From Dehalococcoidia bacterium (GTDB taxonomy: Bacteria > Chloroflexota > Dehalococcoidia > Tepidiformales > Tepidiformaceae), in NCBI GenBank assembly GCA_009838385.1, contig VXRS01000070.1, positions 1 to 5,336 of the forward strand: a stretch of 5,336 nucleotides of DNA, written 5' to 3'. Of the stretch, positions 1 to 5,336 are shown piece by piece. Below the pieces are notes generated by a model. It was not told the DNA's origin. It saw nothing but the letters and a program-made list of their open reading frames with translations, and searched no databases. Position numbers and translations under genes: made by a program. Each line of letters begins with the position of its first letter. Position 1 is the first letter of the stretch.

Positions 1-42
1 TCCGGTGGTCAGTAGTTGACCCCCCGTGATACCGTGACGATC

Positions 43-210
43 TGGCTGAAAGGAGAGGTGCCGCCGGCGGGGTGGCCGGCGCATAGCTCACAGAAAAGGA
101 CGGGACCTGTCGCCATCTCCCAAGGCTCCAGGTCCCGCCCGTCTGGTCGAGAAGCAGTCCTGCCGGACTCAACCGTGCGCTCGGTTTTGGCGGCTACCTC
201 CTTTCAGCCA
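43..210. repeat. imperfect inverted repeat enclosing the ftsZ stop and terminator
   Basis: Plus-strand 43-55 (TGGCTGAAAGGAG) is exactly complementary to 198-210, a 13-bp perfect inverted repeat. The likeness continues inward: left arm 44-65 is GGCTGAAAGGAG-AG-GT-GCCGCC and the right arm, read on the minus strand from 209 to 189, is GGCTGAAAGGAG-GT-A-GCCGCC, so 20 bases match apart from small bulges. In between, the minus strand holds hairpins AACCG/CGGTT (186-171), AGTCC/GGACT (170-157), the terminator hairpin, and CGCCGGC/GCCGGCG (about 82-63, overlapping and so competing with the inner part of the left arm). The right arm contains the last ftsZ codons and stop. This could be the closing stem of a multi-branched RNA, or terminal inverted repeats of a MITE-like element of about 168 bp. 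I see no clear target-site duplication at its edges and recognise no known riboswitch class. Confidence 0.65.
94..140 (-). terminator. intrinsic terminator downstream of ftsZ (end of the dcw operon)
   Basis: On the minus strand, GGGCGGGACCTG (140-129) can pair with CAGGTCCCGTCC (109-98): 12 bp with one G-U pair. The 19-nt apical region can add three more pairs (GCC/GGC) after a GA/GA tandem mismatch, leaving a 9-nt loop. The stem is followed directly by TTTT (97-94), then CT. This is the expected form of a Rho-independent terminator for transcripts leaving ftsZ, 54 nt past the stop codon. On the plus strand the hairpin is not followed by a T run, so it is not a good terminator in that direction. 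The T run is short, so efficiency is uncertain. Confidence 0.7.
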
Positions 211-1324
211 TCCTCGCTTCTCGATCGCCGTTGGCGCTGACTTCGCTCATTGAGCGGATGTTGCGCCGAAGAAACGCCGGCAATTCAGCGTCCTCCTCGT
301 TGGAAATGCCCGGCAGCTCCAGCGGCACGGGCCGTGCCGCGCTCTCCCGGGTCAGGCCAACCGTCGGGGCCTGCGTCTCCGAGAACCCCGTCGCGATGAC
401 CGTCATGTGCACCGAATCCCCGACCGACGGGTCGATGACGGTGCCGAAGATGATGTTCGCCGTGCTGTCGACCACCTCCGCGATGACGCGGGCGGCGATG
501 TCGAGTTCGCGCAGCTTCAGGTTCCCGTCGTGCGTGACGTTGAAGAGCACGTTCGTCGCCCCGTTGATCGTCTGATCCAGGAGCGGGCTCGCCGTGGCCT
601 TCTTCGCCGCTTCCGCGGCGCGGTTCTCGCCCGACGCGTCCCCGATGGCGAGGAGAGCGGGTCCCGCTTCGCTCATCACCGTGCGAACGTCGTTGAAGTC
701 GAGGTTGATCGCGCCGTTCTGGCTGATGATGTTCGAGATCGCCTGGATCGCCTGCCGAAGCACGTCGTCGGCCATCTCGAACGCTTCATTCATGGTGTAG
801 TCGTCCGGGCAGCTCTCCAGCAGCCGCGAGTTCGGGATCGAGATCAGCGTGTCGACCTTCTCCCGAAGCTTCTCGATGCCGCCGCGGGCCGCCTGCGTGC
901 GCGTAGCGCCCTCCCAGGCGAACGGTGTCGTGACCGTGCCGATCGTGAGCGCGCCGACTTCGCGCGCCACTTCGGCCACAACCGGCGCGGCGCCGGTGCC
1001 GGTGCCGCCTCCCATGCCGGCCGCCACGAACACCATCTCGGCGCCGTTCAGCAGCTCCTCGAGCTCGGCCCGGCTCTCCTCGGCGGCGCGCTCGCCTCGC
1101 GTGGGGTCGCCCCCGACGCCCAGGCCTTTCGTCAGCTTCTCGCCGATGCGCAGGCGCATCTCCGCGTCCGAGCTGGCGAGCGCCTGCGCGTCGGTGTTCA
1201 CGGCCACGAAGGTCACGCCCGGGATGTTGGCGTGCACCATGCGGTTGACGGCGTTGCCGCCGCCCCCGCCGACTCCGATGACCTTGATGTCCGGGAGCAG
1301 TTCCCTGTCCACTGTGTAACTCAA
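194..1324 (-). CDS. ftsZ: cell division protein FtsZ, tubulin-like GTPase
   Basis: FtsZ polymerises with GTP into the Z-ring that marks the division site. The 376-residue protein has the N-terminal nucleotide loop VIGVGGGGGNAVNRM (15-29), the tubulin signature GGGTGTG (105-111), and the T7 catalytic loop NLDFNDVRTVM (207-217) with Asp209 and Asp212, which complete the GTPase site of the neighbouring subunit. The globular part ends near ATGF (311-314). A short linker of about 30 residues leads to the conserved C-terminal peptide ELPAFLRRNIR (347-357), which binds FtsA and other partners. It is followed by 19 more residues, SMSEVSANGDREARMAERR, longer than many family tails. The start is TTG (1322-1324) chosen because GGAGG at 1332-1336 is 7 nt upstream and the N-terminus fits the family. 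It follows ftsA after 93 bp. The last four sense codons and the stop lie inside one arm of an inverted repeat, described separately. Confidence 0.98.
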   Translation of the reverse strand: MSYTVDRELLPDIKVIGVGGGGGNAVNRMVHANIPGVTFVAVNTDAQALASSDAEMRLRIGEKLTKGLGVGGDPTRGERAAEESRAELEELLNGAEMVFVAAGMGGGTGTGAAPVVAEVAREVGALTIGTVTTPFAWEGATRTQAARGGIEKLREKVDTLISIPNSRLLESCPDDYTMNEAFEMADDVLRQAIQAISNIISQNGAINLDFNDVRTVMSEAGPALLAIGDASGENRAAEAAKKATASPLLDQTINGATNVLFNVTHDGNLKLRELDIAARVIAEVVDSTANIIFGTVIDPSVGDSVHMTVIATGFSETQAPTVGLTRESAARPVPLELPGISNEEDAELPAFLRRNIRSMSEVSANGDREARMAERR

Positions 1325-1331
1325 CGTTCTT

Positions 1332-1336
1332 CCTCC
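1332..1336 (-). promoter_or_regulatory. Shine-Dalgarno sequence of ftsZ
   Basis: Minus-strand GGAGG lies 7 nt before a TTG codon. This strong ribosome binding site decides the ftsZ start: no ATG in frame gives the family's N-terminus, and TTG restores the expected MSYTVDRELL-PDIKVIGVGG. The strong site with a weak start codon may set FtsZ level apart from upstream genes; that is inference. Confidence 0.8.
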
Positions 1337-1417
1337 GTCTGTGGGGTGTGAGCGGATTGGTGGTCGTCCTGGTAAGTAGCGTCTCGAGTGGGCCTCCTCG
1401 GTTGCGGGTGGTCTCGG

Positions 1418-2662
1418 TTACTGGGGGATGAAGGCTCGCCCAAACGCAGCGACGCGCCTGAAGAAGCCGTTCTCCGGGTCGTTCTTTCGGGCTCCGGCGG
1501 GACGCGCTGATGGAGCGGTCCCGCGCAGGGCGTGCTTCGCGAGCCCCACCACGGTGGTGTAGGCGGGGGTCGCGATAAGGTCCGTGAGTCCCGTGCAGCC
1601 GCGCGGACTGCCCACGCGTGCGGGCAGGTCGAGGCGGTGTTCCGCGAGCTCGTCGATGCCCCGCAGTAAGCTCGTGCCTCCCGTGAGGACGAGGCCGGCC
1701 GCGAGCCGGTCCAGGTAGCCCGCGCGCTTCAGCTCGATGGCTACCATTTCCAGGATCTCTTCCGTGCGCGCCTGCAGGATCTCGGCCACGTGGCCGGCGG
1801 AGACGCGCTTCCGCGAGTTCGTGCCGAAGGCGCGAACCTCGACGTCGACGCTCCCGACCTCGTCCGTGGTCATCGCCGAACCGTGCTCGCACTTCAGACG
1901 CTCCGCGCTCTCCCAGGGGCACCGCAGCAGGCGCGCGAGGTCCTGCGTCAGATGGGCGCCTCCCAGCGACAACGTCGCCGTGTGCGCCACCGAGCCTTCG
2001 TCGTATACGCAGATCGAGGTCGTGCTGCCGCCGATGTCGACCGCCGCCACGCCCTGTGCGCGCTCTTCCGTCGTCAGCGAACCGGTCGCCGCCGCGAGCG
2101 AGCCAAGCACGATCTCGTCGACCTGGATGCCCGCGTCCTCGACGCACTTCGTCAGGTTCTGCACCGCCGAGACGGCCCCCGTTACGATGTGCGTCTCCGC
2201 GTCGAGGCGCGCCCCGTACATCCCCACCGGGTCGGAGACGGGGTCCGTGCCCTCGATCCAGTAGCCGCGCGGGATCACATGCAGGATCTGGCGGTTGGTG
2301 GGGATGCTGATCTGCCCCGCCACCTCGATGGCTCGCGCGCGATCGTCGGCGGTGATCGGCTCCGACCGGTCGGCGATGGCCACGATCCCGCGGTTGTTCT
2401 GCGAGCTCAGGTGCCCGCCCGCGATCCCGACGGCGCCGCTCAGGATCCGCATCCCGCACGACTGCTCGGCCTTCTCCACCGCGGTCGCGACCGCGTCGCG
2501 GGCCGACTGGATGTTGTCGATCACCCCGCGGGAGAGACCGGCGGCCGGCGCCACGCCGACGCCGAGCACGCGCGCCTGCCCGTACTCGTTCACGTCGGCG
2601 ACGAGCGCCGTCACCTTCGTCGACCCGATGTCGATGGCTGCAATGGCGTTACTTTTCTTCAT
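1418..2662 (-). CDS. ftsA: cell division protein FtsA, actin-like Z-ring membrane anchor
   Basis: FtsA is an actin/Hsp70-fold ATP-binding protein that polymerises under the membrane, tethers FtsZ and helps recruit later divisome proteins. The 414-residue length is usual. Phosphate-1 motif is DIGSTKVTALVAD (11-23). The FtsA-specific 1C (SHS2) subdomain spans roughly 80-160 (VGIAGGHLSSQNNRGIVAIA; the VIPRGYWIEG region). Phosphate-2 is VAAVDIGGSTTSICVY (205-220), the adenosine motif is LVLTGGTSLLRGI (324-336), and PAYTTVVGLAKHAL (366-379) is a conserved C-terminal segment. After a short disordered linker (about 381-397), the last residues GFFRRVAAFGRAFIPQ (399-414) form an amphipathic helix with Phe and Arg, as expected for the membrane-targeting sequence; it is at the very C-terminus. 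The ATG at 2660-2662 has a purine-rich GAGGGG just upstream. The stop is followed by a 93-bp gap before ftsZ, the longest inside the cluster, with no promoter I can defend. Confidence 0.97.
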   Translation of the reverse strand: MKKSNAIAAIDIGSTKVTALVADVNEYGQARVLGVGVAPAAGLSRGVIDNIQSARDAVATAVEKAEQSCGMRILSGAVGIAGGHLSSQNNRGIVAIADRSEPITADDRARAIEVAGQISIPTNRQILHVIPRGYWIEGTDPVSDPVGMYGARLDAETHIVTGAVSAVQNLTKCVEDAGIQVDEIVLGSLAAATGSLTTEERAQGVAAVDIGGSTTSICVYDEGSVAHTATLSLGGAHLTQDLARLLRCPWESAERLKCEHGSAMTTDEVGSVDVEVRAFGTNSRKRVSAGHVAEILQARTEEILEMVAIELKRAGYLDRLAAGLVLTGGTSLLRGIDELAEHRLDLPARVGSPRGCTGLTDLIATPAYTTVVGLAKHALRGTAPSARPAGARKNDPENGFFRRVAAFGRAFIPQ

Positions 2663-2683
2663 GGTTCCCCTCGTTGACGTTTT

Positions 2684-3568
2684 TCACCGCAGAACGGGTC
2701 TGTCCCCGAACCGCAGGTCGATGGTTGAGTAGGTGATGTCTCTCGCCAGCGCTTCCTCGGCCACGCGGGCCCACACGGCGAGCTTGTAGGCGATGCTGCT
2801 CGAATCCCCGAGCAGTGCCGTCTGTCCGTCCTCCGTGCGAACGCGGATGCCCTCGCCCGGTGAATACGTGAATTCGATGGCGCGGGTTCCCAGCGCCTGT
2901 TCGATCTGTTCCTTGATCGCCGCTGTCGCGTCCACGGCGTGGTAGTCCACCCGGTCGCCCGCTCGCAGCGAGTACGACTCGTTGCTCACGATCGTCGTCG
3001 AGTCCGCGGGCGGGGCGCCGTGCCCCAGGACGTAGCCCTCGCGGTCGATTGTGTAGCGCAGCCCGGCCTGCTCCCACGAGCCCCACGGCTCGCGTTCGCG
3101 CACGGTGATGTGCACCGTTCCGGGCCACTCCCGCGTGATTTCGACCGAAGCGACCAGCGGCAGTGCGGCGATCGCGTCCGCGGCGCCGTCCAGGTCGGCG
3201 GTGAACATGCGCTCTCCCCAGAAGTCGACCTGCTCCAGGATCTCGCTCTCGCGCGTCGCCATCGCCCCATCGACCTCCACCTCCCGCACCTGCAGGGTCG
3301 GGGAGTGCCATGCCCAGGCCCCCGCCCCCACGACGCCGAGAAAGAGCACCGCCGCCGTGATCGGCAGCCAGCGCGCTCGCATCCACGAGCGGCCGCGCCG
3401 GCCGATGGCCGCGACGTGCGTACCAACCCGCCGCTTGCGCTGGCCCACGGCCTGCCCGACCTTGCGCGCGGCGGCCTGCTTGGGCGTTTGCGCCGGGGCG
3501 GGTCGCTTCCGTCGCACGATCCGGTTCGGCTGGCGGCGGGGCTTCGGCTGGTCGTGCTTCCTGATCAT
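2684..3568 (-). CDS. ftsQ: cell division protein FtsQ/DivIB
   Basis: FtsQ is a bitopic inner-membrane protein that links early divisome proteins to FtsB/FtsL and the septal synthase FtsW-FtsI. The 294-residue product has a long basic, proline-rich cytoplasmic tail (1-66, many Arg and Lys), one hydrophobic segment at about 67-87 (WLPITAAVLFLGVVGAGAWAW), a POTRA-like domain at about 91-158 (LQVREVEVDG ... VASVEITREWPGTVHITVRERE) and a C-terminal FtsQ/DivIB domain to the end (YTIDREGYVL at 172-181; ITYSTIDLRFGDRPVLR at 278-294). The pattern 'V..V.I.R.WP..V.I.V.ER.P' at the end of the POTRA part is typical of the family. The frame is open far upstream inside ddl, but ATG at 3566-3568 forms ATGA with the ddl stop, and a G-rich SD-like run lies about 8 nt upstream, so it is the likely start. 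The gap to ftsA is 21 bp. The family is poorly conserved; the identification rests on architecture, motif and position between ddl and ftsA. Confidence 0.93.
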   Translation of the reverse strand: MIRKHDQPKPRRQPNRIVRRKRPAPAQTPKQAAARKVGQAVGQRKRRVGTHVAAIGRRGRSWMRARWLPITAAVLFLGVVGAGAWAWHSPTLQVREVEVDGAMATRESEILEQVDFWGERMFTADLDGAADAIAALPLVASVEITREWPGTVHITVREREPWGSWEQAGLRYTIDREGYVLGHGAPPADSTTIVSNESYSLRAGDRVDYHAVDATAAIKEQIEQALGTRAIEFTYSPGEGIRVRTEDGQTALLGDSSSIAYKLAVWARVAEEALARDITYSTIDLRFGDRPVLR

Positions 3569-4617
3569 CGCATCGACCCCCGTTCTCCCCGCGCGATGGC
3601 GAGGTCGAGGATGCGCGTGAGCAGGTCGGGGTAGGCGAGCCCGCTCGCCTCCCACAGCCGCGGGAACATGCTGATGCTGGTGAATCCTGGAAGGGTGTTC
3701 ACCTCGCTGCCGGTCGCCTCGCCGTCCTCGTCCACGAAGAAGTCGACGCGTGCGTATCCCTCGCAGCCCATCGCCAGGTACATCCGCCGGGCGAGCTCTC
3801 GCACGCGCTCGGCGGCTTCGGCGTCGATCCGGGCGGGCACATGCAGCGCCGTCTCCGAATCGGCGGCGTACTTGCTGTCGTAGTCGTAGAACTCGCGGTC
3901 CGGCTCGATCTCCCCCACCACTGCCGCCGCCTCCGGCGCCTCGTTGCCGAGCATCGAGCACTCGATCTCGCGTCCCGTCATCGCCCGCTCCACCACCACC
4001 TTCTCGTCGTGGGGAAAGGCTTGTGCGAACGCCTGCCCGAGATCCTCCCGCGAGGCGACGCGCGTGATCCCGATGCTCGACCCGCCGTTCGCCGGCTTGG
4101 CGAAGCACGGGTACCCGATCTCGTCCTCGACGAAGCGGCGCGCTTCCTCCGGATCGGCTTCGATCTCCCAGCGTCGAAGCACGACATAACGCGCGACGGG
4201 GATCCCCGCCTCCGCGAACAGCGCCTTCTGCAGCGCCTTGTCCATCCCCACCCCGCTCGCTGCCACCCCCGCGCCCGCGTAGGGGATGTCGGCCATCTCG
4301 AGCAGCCCCTGGAGGCAGCCGTCCTCGCCGTAGGTGCCGTGCACCAGCGGGAAGGCCACATCACACGCGCCGAGTTCGGCCAGCGCGCCGCCCGCTGTCA
4401 GCGACGTTCCCCCGTCGGTCAGCGCCTCGACGCCGCCCGTGAGCGCCGCCTCCGTCTCCGCAACGGAGAGCCACGCGCCCGAGCGCGTCACGCCGATCGG
4501 CGCCACCTCCCAGCGCTCCCGGTCGAGCGCGTCGATGACGCTGCGGGCGCTGCGCAGGCTTACCTCGTGCTCCCCTGAGCGCCCGCCAAAGATGACTGCC
4601 GCGCGCTGCCTCGCCAT
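3565..4617 (-). CDS. ddl: D-alanine--D-alanine ligase
   Basis: This ATP-grasp enzyme joins two D-alanines in the cytoplasm; MurF later adds the dipeptide to the UDP-MurNAc tripeptide. It has 350 residues, close to the usual family length. The N-terminal domain begins with VIFGGRSGEHEVS (8-20), including the family glutamate Glu16. The ATP-grasp part follows: DKALQK (126-131), CFAKPANGGSSIGI (171-184) with the serine loop, and VVERAMTGREIE (208-219). The omega-loop FYDYDSKY (243-250) with Tyr and Lys is the form seen in D-Ala-D-Ala ligases, not D-lactate ligases of the VanA type. Arg290, Asp292, Glu305 and Asn307 fit the Mg/phosphate ligands, and NTLPGFTSISMFP (307-319) is the C-terminal signature. 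I chose ATG at 4615-4617 because a G run (GGGGG) lies 7 nt upstream and the start overlaps the murB stop; in-frame GTG codons at 4618-4623 are alternatives that add one or two residues. The gene ends in an ATGA overlap with ftsQ. Confidence 0.97.
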   Translation of the reverse strand: MARQRAAVIFGGRSGEHEVSLRSARSVIDALDRERWEVAPIGVTRSGAWLSVAETEAALTGGVEALTDGGTSLTAGGALAELGACDVAFPLVHGTYGEDGCLQGLLEMADIPYAGAGVAASGVGMDKALQKALFAEAGIPVARYVVLRRWEIEADPEEARRFVEDEIGYPCFAKPANGGSSIGITRVASREDLGQAFAQAFPHDEKVVVERAMTGREIECSMLGNEAPEAAAVVGEIEPDREFYDYDSKYAADSETALHVPARIDAEAAERVRELARRMYLAMGCEGYARVDFFVDEDGEATGSEVNTLPGFTSISMFPRLWEASGLAYPDLLTRILDLAIARGERGSMR

Positions 4618-5336
4618 CACCACGCCCCCACGAATCCGACTTCGCGCCGGAGCTGGATGCCGTGCGTCTCGAGCACGCGCCGTTCCGCCTCTTCCACGAG
4701 CCGGAGCACGTCGCTTGCCCGCGCCTGCCCGAGGTTCACGAAGAAGTTGGTGTGCTGTTCGCTGATGGCGGCGTCGCCCCGCCGCTCCCCGCGCAGCCCC
4801 ACCGAGTCGATCAGCTTCCAGGCGGGGCTCTCGGGCGGATTCGTGAACACCGAGCCCGCGTTCCGGCCGCGCGGCTGCGCCGTCAGCCGGCGCTTGTCGT
4901 AGCCGCCCGCCTCCGCGAGCAGCGCGTCCGCGTCGCCCTCGCTCAGCGAGAGCTCCGCCTCGAGCACGGTGCGGCCCGCGAGCGTTCCCCGTGTGAAGGC
5001 GCTGCTGCGGTAGGTCAGGTTGAGCTCTTCAGCCGTCCACCACGAATCGTCCCCCGACGGGTCGAGCAGCCGCACGCGTGTGAGCACGTCGGCCAGGCAG
5101 CCGCCGTACGCCCCCGCGTTGTAGACCACCGCTCCGCCCAGCGTCCCCGGGATGCCCACGGCCCACGCCAGCCCCGCCACGCCCGCGCGGCACATCTTCC
5201 GCGCGAAGCCCGCGAAGCTCGCCCCGCTCCCGACGCGCACCCGCAGGCCGTCCTGCTCTTCCTCGCGCGCCCGGTTGTCGATCACCACGCCGCGGATGCC
5301 TCCGTCGGCGACCACGATGTTGCTCCCGCTGCCGAG
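4617..5336 (-). CDS. murB: UDP-N-acetylenolpyruvoylglucosamine reductase MurB, 5' end outside the window
   Basis: MurB is a cytoplasmic FAD enzyme that uses NADPH to reduce UDP-GlcNAc-enolpyruvate to UDP-MurNAc in peptidoglycan precursor synthesis. The frame is open to the right edge, so 239 C-terminal residues are visible and roughly 50-60 N-terminal residues are missing compared with usual type II MurB lengths. Visible residues 1-11 ([11 protein letters not shown]) match the FAD-binding GxGSN motif of the PCMH fold, and [18 protein letters not shown] (61-78) is the second flavin-binding signature. Tyr109-Arg110 fit the substrate/catalytic Tyr-Arg pair, Ser162 in NAGSVFTNP is the expected proton donor serine, and Glu232 near the C-terminus (RREVGF) the expected catalytic glutamate. 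The SVF.NP and HxNFxVN motifs suggest the type II form. These roles are assigned from family knowledge, not alignment. The stop TGA shares one base with the ddl ATG, which suggests translational coupling. A GTG at 5313-5315 is an internal codon, not a start. Confidence 0.95.
   Translation of the reverse strand, partial: LGSGSNIVVADGGIRGVVIDNRAREEEQDGLRVRVGSGASFAGFARKMCRAGVAGLAWAVGIPGTLGGAVVYNAGAYGGCLADVLTRVRLLDPSGDDSWWTAEELNLTYRSSAFTRGTLAGRTVLEAELSLSEGDADALLAEAGGYDKRRLTAQPRGRNAGSVFTNPPESPAWKLIDSVGLRGERRGDAAISEQHTNFFVNLGQARASDVLRLVEEAERRVLETHGIQLRREVGFVGAW

Noticed and set aside
7..21. Small hairpin GGTCA-GTAGT-TGACC near the left edge, with TTGACC resembling a -35 box
   Set aside because: Only 5 bp, no matching -10 at a proper distance, and too close to the edge to judge.
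9..116. 35-codon minus-strand ORF starting at ATG 114-116 with a GGAG about 9 nt upstream
   Set aside because: It starts in the loop of the terminator hairpin and runs through its stem and T run; the two cysteines (CELC) are intriguing but nothing else supports a peptide.
1..193. The ftsZ frame stays open for 64 codons after its TAG stop, up to the left edge
   Set aside because: Open frames of this length are common in GC-rich DNA, the region holds the terminator and repeat, and the translation shows no family likeness; stop readthrough has no support.
189..209. GGCTACCTCCTTTC on the plus strand resembles the 3' end of 16S rRNA (anti-SD)
   Set aside because: The likeness is just the complement of the SD-like AAAGGAGGT; the conserved upstream 16S bases are absent.
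43..210. Known riboswitch (ydaO/c-di-AMP, cobalamin, lysine, SAM), 6S, SRP or tmRNA
   Set aside because: None of the conserved core sequences that I know for these classes could be placed on either strand.
16..240. Plus-strand ORF of 74 codons, with GAAAGGAG before a GTG at 58-60
   Set aside because: It crosses the inverted repeat and runs antisense into ftsZ; the SD-like site is the repeat arm and its spacing to GTG is too short.
407..1351. 314-codon open frame on the plus strand opposite ftsZ
   Set aside because: Arg/Asp/Val/His-rich product typical of the antisense of a GC-rich gene, no recognisable domain, and it lies wholly opposite ftsZ with its clear tubulin motifs.
786..2459. 557-codon open frame on the minus strand, running across ftsA and ftsZ in another frame
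   Set aside because: It crosses the end of ftsA, the gap and half of ftsZ, is extremely rich in Arg and Gly, and shows no domain; it is a frame shadow.
1790..2677. 295-codon open frame on the plus strand opposite ftsA
   Set aside because: Same kind of antisense shadow; composition is low-complexity Arg/Ala/Asp and ftsA on the other strand is certain.
3565..4617. Possible vancomycin-type D-Ala-D-Lac ligase
   Set aside because: The omega-loop is the YDYDSKY form of D-Ala-D-Ala ligases and the gene sits in a dcw cluster, not with vanH/vanX.

Overview
This window is the distal half of a division and cell wall (dcw) cluster from a GC-rich bacterium. All five genes lie on the minus strand, so they read from right to left: murB (its 5' end is beyond the right edge), ddl, ftsQ, ftsA, ftsZ. 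About 97% of the window is coding or short gaps inside this operon. FtsA is present, which argues against Actinobacteria, and the order murB-ddl-ftsQ-ftsA-ftsZ with two stop/start overlaps is a classic dcw arrangement of diderm-type bacteria. The protein sequences and base composition would fit Gemmatimonadota or a similar GC-rich phylum, but that placement is an inference from general appearance and was not tested by a search.

Layout, in the direction of transcription. murB (4617-5336, partial) and ddl make the late cytoplasmic peptidoglycan precursors: MurB completes UDP-MurNAc, and Ddl makes the D-Ala-D-Ala dipeptide added to it later. The murB stop overlaps the ddl start by one base, and the ddl stop overlaps the ftsQ start as ATGA, so murB-ddl-ftsQ look translationally coupled. 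ftsQ (single-pass membrane divisome protein) is followed after 21 bp by ftsA (actin-like membrane tether of FtsZ). A longer 93-bp gap then precedes ftsZ, which starts with TTG but has a strong Shine-Dalgarno sequence (GGAGG, 7-nt spacer). The window thus joins precursor synthesis to assembly of the Z-ring.

The part that is not routine is the 3' end of the operon (about 43-210). The last codons and stop of ftsZ lie in one arm of a long imperfect inverted repeat, whose other arm lies about 120 bp downstream. The first 13 bp of the arms are perfectly complementary. Between the arms are several small hairpins and a strong hairpin followed by a T run, which looks like the intrinsic terminator of the operon. 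The arrangement could be a multi-branched structured RNA 3' end or a small MITE-like element sitting on the ftsZ stop. The sequence alone does not decide. Bases 1-42 hold no gene that can be supported. The large ORFs on the plus strand, and the second minus-frame ORFs, are shadows of the real genes in GC-rich DNA.
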